Counted from the stretch's first letter, positions 36,394 through 45,895 are shown. The stretch: DNA of 64,000 nucleotides from an uncultured Mobiluncus sp. (GCF_943914685.1 NZ_CALUCZ010000009.1:22146-86145), one strand, 5' to 3'. A program made the numbers and translations. The notes: generated from the letters alone by a model not told the origin.

Positions 36394-37419
36394 CTAATGA
36401 TTGTCGAGCTCTTCGATACTGGACAAATCTCCCCAGTTTCCGCTCATGGCGTCCCTGAATGCGGCCGCCAACCGCAAGAAATCGTGGCGTGCGGTGCCGT
36501 CTCCGACCGAAATTTGGCGCAGCATGACCTGACACCCCAGGTCGTTAGCGGCATTTTGCAAGTCATCAATATCCGTCACCGAAACGGGGTCGCCAATCAC
36601 CACCGAGAGCCGCAGCTCGGGGACAATTTGATGTAAAACCCGCAAATGATCGGGCAGAGTCAGGTCCTGCGTCTCTCCCCGTTGACGGCTGAGGTTCAGC
36701 ACTAGGGCTTTCCGGGCCGGCGAGCTCACCAAGGCTTTCCGCAAATCGGCAACCAGCAGGTGCGGCATCACCGAGGTGTACCAGGAGCCCGGACCCAATA
36801 CGACCCAATCCGCGCTTGCGACCGCCTGCAAAACCTGGGGGGTCACCGGAGCGTCGGGTGGGTCCAAGCGGATACCGCGCACCACCCCCGGCGCTTTCGC
36901 AATCTTGGATTGGCCGCGTATCGTCTGAATTCGGCCGCCTACTTCCAAATCAGCTTCGATAGCCATGGGGACGGTGGACATCGGCAAAACCCGTCCTTGC
37001 GCGTCCAACAGCCGGGTCATCCATTCCAGACCCGCGACCGGATCGTCCAGAATCTGCCACAAACCAGCCAGCAACAGGTTACCCAGGTTGTGTCCGTTCA
37101 TTTCCCCGTTCGATTTAAACCGAAACTGCAGGATATCACGCCAGGTCAAACCCCAATCGGATTCATCGCACAAGGCCGCCAGCGCCATGCGCAAGTCCCC
37201 GGGAGGCAGCAGGTCGAACTCTTGACGCAAACGTCCGCTGGAACCTCCGTCGTCGGCCACGGTGACGACTGCCGTGAGGTCCGTGGTGAGGTGACGCAAA
37301 GCCGAAAGCGTGGCGTAAAGTCCGTGCCCCCCGCCAAAAGCCACCACTTTCGGGCCGGTCGCACGCCCGGGCCACACGGAATCTTGGGGCGGCTCAAAAT
37401 AATGTCCTTGTGAATCCAT
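36394..37419 (-). CDS. yvcK: Gluconeogenesis factor-like protein YvcK (CofD family)
   Basis: 341 aa. The nucleotide-binding start is VVAFGGGHGLYATLSALRHL, followed by AVVTVADDGGSSGRLRQEF, PPGDLRMALAAL, FKSNGEMNGHNLGNLLLAGL, WVVLGPGSWYTSVMPHLL and LNLSRQRGETQDLT. YvcK proteins bind UDP-GlcNAc and help coordinate carbon metabolism and cell-wall synthesis; some are substrates of PASTA kinases, and such a kinase (pknL) is in this window. It lies 17 nt after rapZ in the same operon. Confidence 0.92.
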   Translation of the reverse strand: MDSQGHYFEPPQDSVWPGRATGPKVVAFGGGHGLYATLSALRHLTTDLTAVVTVADDGGSSGRLRQEFDLLPPGDLRMALAALCDESDWGLTWRDILQFRFKSNGEMNGHNLGNLLLAGLWQILDDPVAGLEWMTRLLDAQGRVLPMSTVPMAIEADLEVGGRIQTIRGQSKIAKAPGVVRGIRLDPPDAPVTPQVLQAVASADWVVLGPGSWYTSVMPHLLVADLRKALVSSPARKALVLNLSRQRGETQDLTLPDHLRVLHQIVPELRLSVVIGDPVSVTDIDDLQNAANDLGCQVMLRQISVGDGTARHDFLRLAAAFRDAMSGNWGDLSSIEELDNH

Positions 37420-37436
37420 ATCTGTAATCCCCCGAA

Positions 37437-38372
37437 TTATTCCTTACCGATATCACGATGTACCGTGCGTACCTGGAAACCTTTAGATCGCAGCAGGTTC
37501 GCCAGGCGTTCAGCCATCGCCACGGAACGATGCTGTCCCCCGGTGCACCCCACGGCAATCGTCACAAACGGTTTCAACTCGTGCAGGTAGCCATTCAGTA
37601 CCGGCGCCAAAGTATCAACGTAGTTTTGGGCAAACTCGCTGGCCCCGGGCTGACTCAGGACGTATTTCGCGACTGCTGCGTCCCGTCCGGTCAGGTGCCG
37701 CAGCTCCGTCACCCAGTAGGGATTGGGGAAAAATCTCACATCGACCACGTGATCGGCGTCCATGGGTAAACCGTATTTAAACCCGAAACTCATGACCGTC
37801 ACGTTTAGGCCGTTGACGGCTTCCCCGCTCACGAGTTCGCGGATTCGCCGGGCTAGGTCGTGAACATTCATATGGGTCGTGTCCACATAGATATTGGCGC
37901 GGTCGCGGATAGGCCCCAGCAGCTCCCGTTCCGAGGCAATCCCGTCCATGATCCGCCCTTCGCCCTGCAAGGGGTGGGGGCGACGCACCTGCTCGTAGCG
38001 GCGCACCAGCACCGCGTCGGAACAATCGAGGAACAAAACTTGCAGGTCAACTTGGGCTTCCCGCAACGCATCTAGGGTCGACATAAATTCCGAAAAGAAA
38101 CTGCGCGAACGCACGTCGACCACAACGGCTAGGCGGTGCACCCCCTCGCCTCCGGGAGTCATCATGCGCGCCAAAGGACCGAGCATACGCGGGGGCAGAT
38201 TGTCCACCACATACCAGTTCAAATCCTCCAAGACCTGGGCGGTTTGACTGCGTCCGGCCCCGCTCATGCCGGTAATAATCAGCATCTGGGCGCGTTCGCT
38301 GACGTCGCGCACGGATTGGGCATCCAGCTCGGGAATGCCCGACGGTACAGTCGGGGTGGGGTCTTCACTCAT
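37437..38372 (-). CDS. rapZ: RNase adapter/nucleotide-binding protein RapZ
   Basis: 311 aa. The Walker A element is GMSGAGRS, preceded by MLIIT; the Walker B-like LFLDCSDAVLVRRYEQVRR follows. The C-terminal domain carries FGFKYGLPMDADHVVDVRF, NPYW and the signature VGCTGGQHRSVAMAERL. RapZ binds sugar nucleotides and, in Escherichia coli, directs small-RNA decay; the role in actinobacteria is open. Start ATG at 38372, leaderless by architecture. It heads the rapZ-yvcK-whiA-uvrC series. Confidence 0.93.
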   Translation of the reverse strand: MSEDPTPTVPSGIPELDAQSVRDVSERAQMLIITGMSGAGRSQTAQVLEDLNWYVVDNLPPRMLGPLARMMTPGGEGVHRLAVVVDVRSRSFFSEFMSTLDALREAQVDLQVLFLDCSDAVLVRRYEQVRRPHPLQGEGRIMDGIASERELLGPIRDRANIYVDTTHMNVHDLARRIRELVSGEAVNGLNVTVMSFGFKYGLPMDADHVVDVRFFPNPYWVTELRHLTGRDAAVAKYVLSQPGASEFAQNYVDTLAPVLNGYLHELKPFVTIAVGCTGGQHRSVAMAERLANLLRSKGFQVRTVHRDIGKE

Positions 38373-38378
38373 GTTTCC

Positions 38379-38384
38379 AGCTTA
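38379..38384 (-). promoter_or_regulatory. -10 element for leaderless rapZ mRNA
   Basis: TAAGCT on the minus strand, 6 nt from the ATG start. Confidence 0.5.
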
Positions 38385-38427
38385 TCGAGTTGCCGGGGGG
38401 AAGTTCAGGCTTTACGAATGCCCAAAT

Positions 38428-40230
38428 CTAAAGCCCTTCCGCCACGTCCAGCCACTGCTCCTCAAGTTGTTCGACCCGACCGCGAGCAGTGTGCAACTCT
38501 TTGGCCAAATCCGCCAGTTTTTCATAGTCGGCGGGGTCTGTCTCAGCCAGCTGCGATTCAATCTGAGCCACCTGCGCGGTGGCTTTGGCAATCTGGCGCT
38601 CCACGGATTGCAGACGTTTTTGGGTTTCGTAGTCGGCTTTGGAACCGGTTTTTCCATTCACAAGGGGTTTCTGCGACGTCGACGGCTCGTCAGACTTGGG
38701 CCGGCTGGTCGGCCGCGCCTGTTCGGCCAGATCCAAGTATTCGTCCACGCCTCCGGGGAGGTGACGCAACCCATGGTCAATGACGGCGTACTGGTTATCG
38801 GTAATCCGTTCGATGAGGTAGCGATCGTGGGAGACGACCAGCAACGTTCCCGGCCAGGCATCTAACACGTCTTCCAAAGCGGTCAGAGTATCGGTATCAA
38901 TATCGTTGGTGGGTTCGTCCAGAATCATCACATTCGGTTCTTCCAGCAACAACAGCAGAATCTGCAGACGCCGTTTCTGTCCCCCGCTCAACGCCCCCAC
39001 TTTGGCTTGCAGCTGGGAGGAGTTAAACCCCAAACGTTCCAGCATCTGGGCGGGACTGAGTTCCTTGCCCTCTACCTCGAAAGAGCCTTTGAGCTTACCT
39101 AAGACCTGATAGACGCGGTAATCCGCAATCTCGCGTAGCGCCCGAAACTCCTGGTCCAAGATGCCAATCTGGACTGTCTTGCCTTCGCGGCGCCGTCCCC
39201 GCGTCGGGGTGAGGTCCCCCGCCAGCAAACCCAGCAGGGTCGACTTTCCCGCCCCGTTGGCTCCCAAGATTCCGGCGCGCTCCCCCGGCGCCACCCGCCA
39301 CGTCACATCGCGTAAAACCGGGCGGGAATCCCCTTGTGCCCCATAGGAAAAATCCACGTCCACCAGGTCCACGACGATTTTCCCGAGCCTTCCGGTGGCC
39401 AGTTTCACCAGCTGCACCGTGTCGCGCACCGGCGGAACGTCCTCAATGAGCGCGTTGGCGGCGTCGATGCGAAACTTCGGTTTGGAAGTTCGGGCCGGGG
39501 CTCCCCGCCGTAGCCACGCCAGTTCTTTGCGTAACAGATTTTGGCGCTTTTCGGCGGCGAGAGCCGCCTGCCGGTCACGTTCCACGCGAGCCAAAATATA
39601 GGCTGCGTATCCCCCCTCAAACGGTTCCACCCTGCCGTCGTGAACTTCCCAAGTGTCGCGCGACACCGCATCGAGAAACCACCGGTCGTGCGTCACCAGC
39701 AACAGGGCGCCCTCCCGCGCAGACCAGCGGCGATTGAGGTGACGCGCCAGCCACGCCACCCCTTCCATATCCAGGTGGTTCGTGGGCTCGTCCAGTCCGA
39801 TGACGTCCCAATCACCAATCAGGAGTTTTGCCAGGGCGAGGCGCCGGCGCTGTCCCCCGCTCAGCGCCTCCACCGGCGATTCCCATGCGATGGCGGGCAA
39901 TAAGCCATCTAGCACTTCGCGAATCCGCGGGTCACTGAGGACTTCGTGGTGTTTGGAACCTGCCAGCAGCACGGTTTCCACCGTGTCACAGCCGCTCAGA
40001 GCGTCTTCCTGTCCCAGCAAAGCGACCCGCAACCCGTTACGCCGGGTGACGAGCCCGGAATGCGGCTGCTGGGTTCCGAACAGTACCCGCAGCAGCGTCG
40101 ATTTGCCGTCTCCGTTGCGCCCGACAATCCCGATACGGTCTCCGGCGGAAACTCCGACCGTGACATCGTCAAGCAGCAGCTTGTCCGGGTATTCCACGTG
40201 CAGGTTTTGCCCACCCAAAAGGTTACCCAA
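38428..40230 (-). CDS. ABC-F family ATPase (Uup-like)
   Basis: 600 aa with two ABC domains and no membrane segments. Domain 1: Walker A GRNGDGKSTLL, signature LSGGQRRRLALAKLL, Walker B VIGLDEPTNHLDM. The linker is rich in basic residues (RGAPARTSKPKFRIDAAN). Domain 2: Walker A GANGAGKSTLL, signature LSGGQKRRLQILLLL, Walker B VMILDEPTNDIDT. The C-terminal coiled coil (about 535-595) is the DNA/ribosome-binding domain of Uup-type proteins. ABC-F proteins act on the ribosome as translation factors; no inference about drug resistance can be made. Start is a TTG with a GAGG-rich leader. Confidence 0.88.
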   Translation of the reverse strand: MGNLLGGQNLHVEYPDKLLLDDVTVGVSAGDRIGIVGRNGDGKSTLLRVLFGTQQPHSGLVTRRNGLRVALLGQEDALSGCDTVETVLLAGSKHHEVLSDPRIREVLDGLLPAIAWESPVEALSGGQRRRLALAKLLIGDWDVIGLDEPTNHLDMEGVAWLARHLNRRWSAREGALLLVTHDRWFLDAVSRDTWEVHDGRVEPFEGGYAAYILARVERDRQAALAAEKRQNLLRKELAWLRRGAPARTSKPKFRIDAANALIEDVPPVRDTVQLVKLATGRLGKIVVDLVDVDFSYGAQGDSRPVLRDVTWRVAPGERAGILGANGAGKSTLLGLLAGDLTPTRGRRREGKTVQIGILDQEFRALREIADYRVYQVLGKLKGSFEVEGKELSPAQMLERLGFNSSQLQAKVGALSGGQKRRLQILLLLLEEPNVMILDEPTNDIDTDTLTALEDVLDAWPGTLLVVSHDRYLIERITDNQYAVIDHGLRHLPGGVDEYLDLAEQARPTSRPKSDEPSTSQKPLVNGKTGSKADYETQKRLQSVERQIAKATAQVAQIESQLAETDPADYEKLADLAKELHTARGRVEQLEEQWLDVAEGL

Positions 40231-40297
40231 AACGCCTCACTCCAAAAACTGTCGACAGCCCCCGGACAAACCGGGCGAACTGCGAAAAATCCGGGAA

Positions 40298-42730
40298 CTA
40301 CCCTTGTGAAACCACAATATCGGCGTCCGCGGAATCTGTATTGATGACTCCGGTGGAGGCGGCTCGGCGGTGACGGCGGCGCGGCGCGGCGCCCTCCGCG
40401 GGGGCGTCTGTACCGGTGATTTCCAGACGCTTTTGCGCCTCGTCCAGAGCAGGTTTCTCGCTGACCTTGTCCAAGGTGGGCTTTTCACTCGCTTTGCCCA
40501 AGGCGGGTTTCTCGCTGGCTTTGTCCAGAGAGGGCTTTTCCGCGGGTGTGGTCAACAGTTTCGGTTCCTCGGTTCGCGACGAGCGCGATTCCTCGGGTGC
40601 GGGTGGCTCGTGTTCCTCGGAGGCGTGAGCGGCGGTAGCGATAGCCGCCATAGTTTGACGCACTTCCGGGTTCGTTTCCTTTACGGATTTGGCGCGGGAC
40701 CGGGCGCGTTTCGAGCTGGACGAAGACGCCGAACCGCGTCGGGCAGAGGAATGGGATACCACGTCTTCCGGGGCTTGCCCATTGTTCTCGACCGGCACAT
40801 CGTGGACGATAAAGCCGCGCCCGTCACAGCATTCACACTGGGTCGAAAACGCCTCAACCAGCCCCTGTCCGACCCGTTTGCGGGTCATCTGAATCAGGCC
40901 GAGGGAGGTCACTTCAGTGACCTGGTGACGAGTCCGATCGCGTCCCAAGCATTCCACTAGACGCCGCAACACCAAATCCCGGTTCGACTCAATAACCATG
41001 TCCACAAAGTCAATCACCACGATGCCGCCGATATCGCGCAGCCGCAGCTGACGCACGATTTCCTCGGCAGCCTCCAAGTTGTTCTTGGTGACGGTTTCTT
41101 CCAGGGTTCCCCCGGTGCCGATGTAACGCCCGGTGTTGACGTCAATGACCGTCATCGCTTCGGTTCGGTCGATAATCAGGTAACCACCGCTGGGCAGCCA
41201 TACCTTGCGTTCAAAGCCTTTCGCGAGCTGTTCGTCGATGCGATGGGCGGCAAAAATATCGTCCTCGCCCTCCCAATGCTTCAGGCGGTCCTTTAATTCG
41301 GGGGACAAATCGCGCACATACTTAGAAATGGTCTTCCACGCGTTGTCGCCCTGAATAGTCAAGGACCGGAAGTCCTCGTTAAATATGTCGCGTACGACTC
41401 GCACCGCCAGTTCCGGTTCTCCGTGCAGCAGCACGGGTCCGTTGCGGGTCTTGCGCTGTTTCGTCTCGATTTCTTGCCAGATTCGGGTGAGGCGTTCCAC
41501 GTCGGCGCGCAGCTGCGCTTCCGTAGCCCCCTCCGCGGCGGTTCGAACGATAACTCCGTAGCCGGCCGGAACCATCGTTTTCAACAGGGCCTTGAGACGT
41601 TTGCGTTCCTCCTCGGGCAGTTTGCGCGAGATTCCGGTCATCGCCCCGCTGGGCACCAACACCAGGTGACGGCCTGCCAGAGTAATCTGAGACGTCAACC
41701 GGGCACCCTTATGCCCAATCGGATCCTTTGTGACCTGCACCAAAACCAGGTCGCCAGGGTTGAGTGCCTCCTCGATACGCCCGGTTTTGGCATTCAAACC
41801 GGCGGCGTCCCAGTTCACTTCTCCGGCATAGAGCACGGCGTTGCGTCCCTTGCCGATGTCCACGAAAGCCGCCTCCATCGAGGACAGTACGTTCTGCACC
41901 TTGCCCAAGTAAACGTTACCCACGGCAGTCTCTTGGGTGTGCCGCGAAACGTAATGCTCGACCAGCAACCCGTCCTCGAGAACGGCAATCTGATTCAAAC
42001 CGTCGCGTTCGCGCACGACCATCTCTCGTTTCACGTTTTCTCGGCGCGCCAAGAACTCCGCTTCCGTAATGGGAGTCCGTTTGCGGCTTTCCTTACGTCC
42101 CGCCTTGCGACGAATCCGTTTCGCTTCCAACCGGGTGGAACCGTCAAGAGCCTTGACTTCCTCGCCCTCCCCGCCATCAGAACGAGTCCGACGCCGCCGC
42201 CGGCGTGTCGTGCTGTTTTCGTCCTCTGAAGTCGTGTCTTTCTCGGCGGTGAGCGCGTTCCCACTTTCAGACTCATCGTGCGCCGAGGTTTTTTTACGGC
42301 TGGAGGTCTTCGAATTGGTCCGGGAGCTCGATGTCGACTCGTTCTTAACAGAAGAGGACTTCTTTCGGCTGTGGCTTTCTGGCTCAGTCTCGGCGGCAGA
42401 GCTGGCCTGATTAGAACGGTTATTACGAGTCCGTTTTTCTTCAGCTGGTGCAGCGGGCGCAAAGCTGGACAAGTCCGGAGCCTGGAACAGCAAGCTGGCA
42501 GCGGGCAGAGACACCCCCGCGCTCGGCGCACTGGCGGCAGACGGCGCTTCTGAAGCCGAGAAAGTCGGACTGGCGTCCTTTACCTTCCTTGAAGAGGCAT
42601 TGACTTTTTGAAAAGTCTGGTCTTTCGTATCTTTGGTCGCGGAGGCCCGAGTACGAGTTCGGGTCGTACCGGAATTACGCGAAGTTTTTCTAGTAGCCGC
42701 ATTTGTTTCGGATTCTGTTGTCTTATTCAC
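40298..42730 (-). CDS. rne: Ribonuclease E/G
   Basis: About 810 aa from the GTG at 42730, with GCAGGAG seven bases upstream. Residues 1-225 are disordered and rich in Ser/Lys/Arg. The catalytic core has the S1 domain (NVYLGKVQNVLSSMEAAFVD), the 5' sensor and DNase I-like subdomain (IVVIDFVDM with the metal Asp, DRTRHQVTEVTSLGLIQMTR) and the zinc-link CECCDGRG. A C-terminal disordered tail contains four 9-residue EKPxLDKAS repeats (40433-40540). It initiates mRNA decay and rRNA processing from the inner membrane surface. Confidence 0.9.
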   Translation of the reverse strand: MNKTTESETNAATRKTSRNSGTTRTRTRASATKDTKDQTFQKVNASSRKVKDASPTFSASEAPSAASAPSAGVSLPAASLLFQAPDLSSFAPAAPAEEKRTRNNRSNQASSAAETEPESHSRKKSSSVKNESTSSSRTNSKTSSRKKTSAHDESESGNALTAEKDTTSEDENSTTRRRRRRTRSDGGEGEEVKALDGSTRLEAKRIRRKAGRKESRKRTPITEAEFLARRENVKREMVVRERDGLNQIAVLEDGLLVEHYVSRHTQETAVGNVYLGKVQNVLSSMEAAFVDIGKGRNAVLYAGEVNWDAAGLNAKTGRIEEALNPGDLVLVQVTKDPIGHKGARLTSQITLAGRHLVLVPSGAMTGISRKLPEEERKRLKALLKTMVPAGYGVIVRTAAEGATEAQLRADVERLTRIWQEIETKQRKTRNGPVLLHGEPELAVRVVRDIFNEDFRSLTIQGDNAWKTISKYVRDLSPELKDRLKHWEGEDDIFAAHRIDEQLAKGFERKVWLPSGGYLIIDRTEAMTVIDVNTGRYIGTGGTLEETVTKNNLEAAEEIVRQLRLRDIGGIVVIDFVDMVIESNRDLVLRRLVECLGRDRTRHQVTEVTSLGLIQMTRKRVGQGLVEAFSTQCECCDGRGFIVHDVPVENNGQAPEDVVSHSSARRGSASSSSSKRARSRAKSVKETNPEVRQTMAAIATAAHASEEHEPPAPEESRSSRTEEPKLLTTPAEKPSLDKASEKPALGKASEKPTLDKVSEKPALDEAQKRLEITGTDAPAEGAAPRRRHRRAASTGVINTDSADADIVVSQG
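40433..40540 (-). repeat. Four 27-bp tandem repeats within rne
   Basis: The units encode EKPSLDKAS, EKPALGKAS, EKPTLDKVS and EKPALDEAQ in the disordered C-terminal tail. Such in-frame repeats can vary in number. Confidence 0.75.
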
Positions 42731-42843
42731 TTTAAAGCTCCTGCAAAGACCGGCCAGCAACCTGCCAGTCTATTTAGTTGTCAGTCATCACCAAACGGTG
42801 GAAAGTCTATGAGAGATAAGGGATAAACCGGGCTAATGAAACC

Positions 42844-42859
42844 GTGAGACGGGGCTCAC
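42844..42859. other. Small hairpin in rne leader
   Basis: GTGAG (42844-42848) and CTCAC (42855-42859) form a 5-bp stem with a 6-nt loop. It lies within the likely leader of rne in the 42731-43102 interval, which also holds the divergent rne and cydA promoters and no gene. Confidence 0.3.
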
Positions 42860-42915
42860 AAAAGGTTCCGAGTTGCCGACTTGGGCTGCTCAAGACACTC
42901 CTATCTCTATCCGTT

Positions 42916-42944
42916 ATCCTATCGCACAGTCGGATTTTTGCCCA
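42916..42944 (-). promoter_or_regulatory. Candidate rne promoter with long leader
   Basis: TGGGCA (42939-42944) and TAGGAT (42916-42921), read on the minus strand with a 17-nt spacer, would start transcription near 42908 and give an untranslated leader of about 180 nt. Confidence 0.4.
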
Positions 42945-43075
42945 GAAAAAATCTCCGCTGAGGTGTGAAATGTACAAGTTGGTAAAATTTTAGGGTAGAT
43001 TTAGGAAGTGGCTCAGGTTCGCTTGGCGATTACGCTACGTGACCACGAAGTAAATCTGGTCCTAAATGCAATTTC

Positions 43076-43081
43076 TATAAA
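43076..43081 (+). promoter_or_regulatory. Possible -10 element of cydA
   Basis: TATAAA ends 21 nt before the GTG at 43103. It leaves only a short leader containing GGAAAGGCGGAAAAG, and no -35 was recognised. TAGATT further upstream (near 42996) is an alternative. Confidence 0.3.
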
Positions 43082-43102
43082 ATCTACGGAAAGGCGGAAA
43101 AG

Positions 43103-44725
43103 GTGACCGTCGTCTCAATGGGGCTTGAAGGCCTCGATTTGGCGCGGTGGCAGTTCGGTATCACAACCGTCTACCACTTTATCCTGGTTCCGTTCACCAT
43201 TGGCATGTCCTTGCTGGTAGCACTGATGGAAACATTGTGGTACCGCACCGGCAAGGAATACTGGCTAAAGGCGACACGGTTCTTTGGAAGGCTGTTTATT
43301 GTTAACTTTGCCCTAGGCGTTGCAACCGGTATCGTGCAGGAATTCCAATTCGGCATGGGCTGGTCCGAGTACTCCCGTTTCGTCGGTGATATCTTCGGCG
43401 CTCCTCTGGCTTTTGAAGCTCTGCTTTCATTCTTTATGGAGTCCACGTTCCTCGGGGTGTGGATTTTCGGTTGGGGCAAGATCTCCAAGAAAGCTCACGT
43501 TGTTGTGTCTTGGCTGGTAATGGCCGGCGTCAACACCTCTATGTTGTGGATTATCGGCGCTAACTCCTGGATGCAGCGCCCGGTTGGTGCGGTCTTTGAC
43601 CCGGCTACCGGTCGCGCTACCTTGAACGGCGCTACCGCGTTCTTCCAGGTTGTCGGTAACTCCACCATGTGGCTCGCTGTGTTCCACGTGGTAACTTCTT
43701 CTATCTTGCTGGCCTCCACCATCGTGGCTGGCATTTCTTTGTGGTGGATGGTTCGCGCTGCCAACGCTGGCGGTATCGGCGACACCGAAGCTCGCGAAGT
43801 CTGGCGTCCGATTGCCCGCTGGGGCATGACCATCATGTTGGTCGCTGGCGTCTTGACCATCGCTTCGGGCCACTTGCAGGGCCAGCACTTGGTTTACTAC
43901 CAGCCGGCCAAGATGGCTGCCGCGGAAGGTCTGTGTGCCGGTGAATCCGGTGCCCTGGCTCTGGTGGCTTTCTCGGACTGCCCGCAGGCTATCCAAAAGA
44001 ACGATGATGGCACCTGGCCGTTGACCGAAGTTGGTATCGGCAAGATTCCGGGTCTGCTCGGTTTCGTGGCGCACAACTCGTTCTCCCGTTCCATCGCTGG
44101 TATGGCTGACTCCTCCGAGCGCACCCAGACCATGCTAGAGAACGCCGCGGACAAGTTCGGCGATAAGGCCCCGAACATCGACACCGCTAACACCTCCGGG
44201 ATTAAGGGTGAAACCGGCGTCTACAGCTGGGCTCCTTACTCACCGTCCGTCCTGCTGGTGTTCTGGTCTTTCCGTCTGATGATGGGCTTGGGTCTGTTCT
44301 GCGCAGCCTTGGCTCTGGTTGGTCTTTACCAGACCCGCGGCGGCAAGGTTTCCACCTCTAAGGGTCTGAAGCGTCTCGCTCTGATTACGCTGCCGATGCC
44401 CTACCTGTCTGCGTCTTTCGGCTGGATTATGACTGAGTTTGGTCGTCAGCCGTTCATCGTGTACCCGAACCAGGATGCTTTCGGTTCTGACCTCGCGGTT
44501 AAGACCGACGCTGCCGGCGTGTTCATGCTGACTGGCGACGGCTTGTCTGGCGTAGTCAATCCGCTTGAGTTCTTGATTTCGTTGATTCTGTTCACCTTGG
44601 TTTACCTGGTGCTCGGTATCATCTGGTTCAAGCTCATGGTCCGTTACTCCAAAGAGGGCATCAACACCCCGGCCTCCGATGGTGGCCCGAACGCTGCCTC
44701 TCAAGAGTTGTCGTTCGCTTACTAA
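43103..44725 (+). CDS. cydA: Cytochrome bd ubiquinol/menaquinol oxidase subunit I
   Basis: 540 aa multi-helix membrane protein. LARWQFGITTVYHFILVPF carries the heme b595 His, and further conserved segments are GIVQEFQFGMGWSEYSRFVGDIFGAPLAFEAL in broken form (FQFGMGWSEYSRFVGD), ESTFLGVWIFGWG, SWMQRPVG and GWIMTEFGRQPF. The Q-loop region follows at about 250-350. It binds the three hemes and oxidises quinol, reducing oxygen to water with high affinity. It starts a cydAB-cydDC block. Confidence 0.95.
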   Translation: MTVVSMGLEGLDLARWQFGITTVYHFILVPFTIGMSLLVALMETLWYRTGKEYWLKATRFFGRLFIVNFALGVATGIVQEFQFGMGWSEYSRFVGDIFGAPLAFEALLSFFMESTFLGVWIFGWGKISKKAHVVVSWLVMAGVNTSMLWIIGANSWMQRPVGAVFDPATGRATLNGATAFFQVVGNSTMWLAVFHVVTSSILLASTIVAGISLWWMVRAANAGGIGDTEAREVWRPIARWGMTIMLVAGVLTIASGHLQGQHLVYYQPAKMAAAEGLCAGESGALALVAFSDCPQAIQKNDDGTWPLTEVGIGKIPGLLGFVAHNSFSRSIAGMADSSERTQTMLENAADKFGDKAPNIDTANTSGIKGETGVYSWAPYSPSVLLVFWSFRLMMGLGLFCAALALVGLYQTRGGKVSTSKGLKRLALITLPMPYLSASFGWIMTEFGRQPFIVYPNQDAFGSDLAVKTDAAGVFMLTGDGLSGVVNPLEFLISLILFTLVYLVLGIIWFKLMVRYSKEGINTPASDGGPNAASQELSFAY

Positions 44726-44740
44726 GGAGGAAATCAGACA

Positions 44741-45895
44741 ATGACTTTTCTGCAAATCCTTTGGTTTATCCTCGTAGCGGTCCTGTGGGCTGGCTATCTC
44801 GTCCTAGAAGGCTACGGCTTGGGTACAGGTATGTTGCTGCGCATCATCGGTAAGACCGATGACGAGCGCGGTCAGATGGTTCGCGCCATCGGCCCGCACT
44901 GGGACGGTAACGAAGTATGGCTGCTCACCGCTGGTGGCGCGACCTTCGCTTCTTCTCCCGAGTGGTACGCCGTGATGTTCTCCGGTATGTACATCGCTCT
45001 GTTCCTGGTTCTGCTGTGCTTGATTGGCCGTATCGCGGCTATCGAATGGCGCAACAAGATTGACACGCCGCAGTGGCGTGGCCGCTGGGACACCATCCAG
45101 ACCATCTCGGCTTGGCTGGTTCCGGTTCTGCTGGGTGTAGCTTTCGGCAACCTAGTCGCCGGCATGAAGATTATCGTGGCCGATCCCAAGACCCCGTTCG
45201 TCGAGGTCGGTCCCGAGAACGTCGACATCGCCAACGCCGGTATGTCTCAGATTCACTCCTTCATCGGTTTAGGCGAATTCCCCTTCAGCCAGCTGCTGAG
45301 CTTGCTGATTGGCGGTTCCGGTTTCGCGATTCTCGGCGGTTTGGTGATTGCCTCCCTGTCCTTGGTCCAAGGCGCCAACTTCTTGGCTCTTAAGACCGAC
45401 GGAGCCGTTCAGGAACGCGCGGTCGCGATTGCCCCGAAGTTGGGTCTCATCTCGACTATCCTGACCGCAGTCTTTGCGGTGTGGGGCACTTTCGCTTTCA
45501 AGGGCGATGGTTTCCTCTTCGCACTGATCTTCCTGGTCCTCGCGGCAGTCTGCCTCATCGTCAGCCTGCTCTTTGCGTTCAAGGGTGCTTCGGCAAAGGC
45601 TTTCACTTTCAATTCCATCGCCATTGCTATGGCTGTGGCTTGGGTGTTCGCCATGCTCTTCCCCAACGTGATGAAGTCCTCGATTGATCCGGCTTACTCG
45701 CTGACTATCGCTCAGTCCTCGGCTTCCGCCGGAACCCAGATTGTCATGACCGTAGCGGCCATCATTCTGGTTCCGATCGTATTGGGTTACACCATCTGGT
45801 CTGTCTACATGTTCCGCGCTCGTATCAGCGTGGCTCCTGCAGGCGGCTTGGAGCCCGATAAGATTCGCGAAGGCGCGAACTTCCTGGTTGGCTAA
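44741..45895 (+). CDS. cydB: Cytochrome bd oxidase subunit II
   Basis: 384 aa. FLQILWFILVAVLWAGYLVLE is the first helix (given here as about 2-21), and LEGYGLGTGMLLR with GPHWDGNEVWLLTAGGATFA are the family signatures. The protein has about eight to ten membrane helices and pairs with CydA. It begins 15 nt after the cydA stop with AAGGAGG upstream, so the two are co-transcribed. A stem-loop lies after its stop. Confidence 0.94.
   Translation: MTFLQILWFILVAVLWAGYLVLEGYGLGTGMLLRIIGKTDDERGQMVRAIGPHWDGNEVWLLTAGGATFASSPEWYAVMFSGMYIALFLVLLCLIGRIAAIEWRNKIDTPQWRGRWDTIQTISAWLVPVLLGVAFGNLVAGMKIIVADPKTPFVEVGPENVDIANAGMSQIHSFIGLGEFPFSQLLSLLIGGSGFAILGGLVIASLSLVQGANFLALKTDGAVQERAVAIAPKLGLISTILTAVFAVWGTFAFKGDGFLFALIFLVLAAVCLIVSLLFAFKGASAKAFTFNSIAIAMAVAWVFAMLFPNVMKSSIDPAYSLTIAQSSASAGTQIVMTVAAIILVPIVLGYTIWSVYMFRARISVAPAGGLEPDKIREGANFLVG

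Noticed and set aside
40261..40275. CCCGG/CCGGG hairpin between the ABC-F gene and rne
   Set aside because: A 5-bp stem with no U tract in a GC-rich region is too weak to call.
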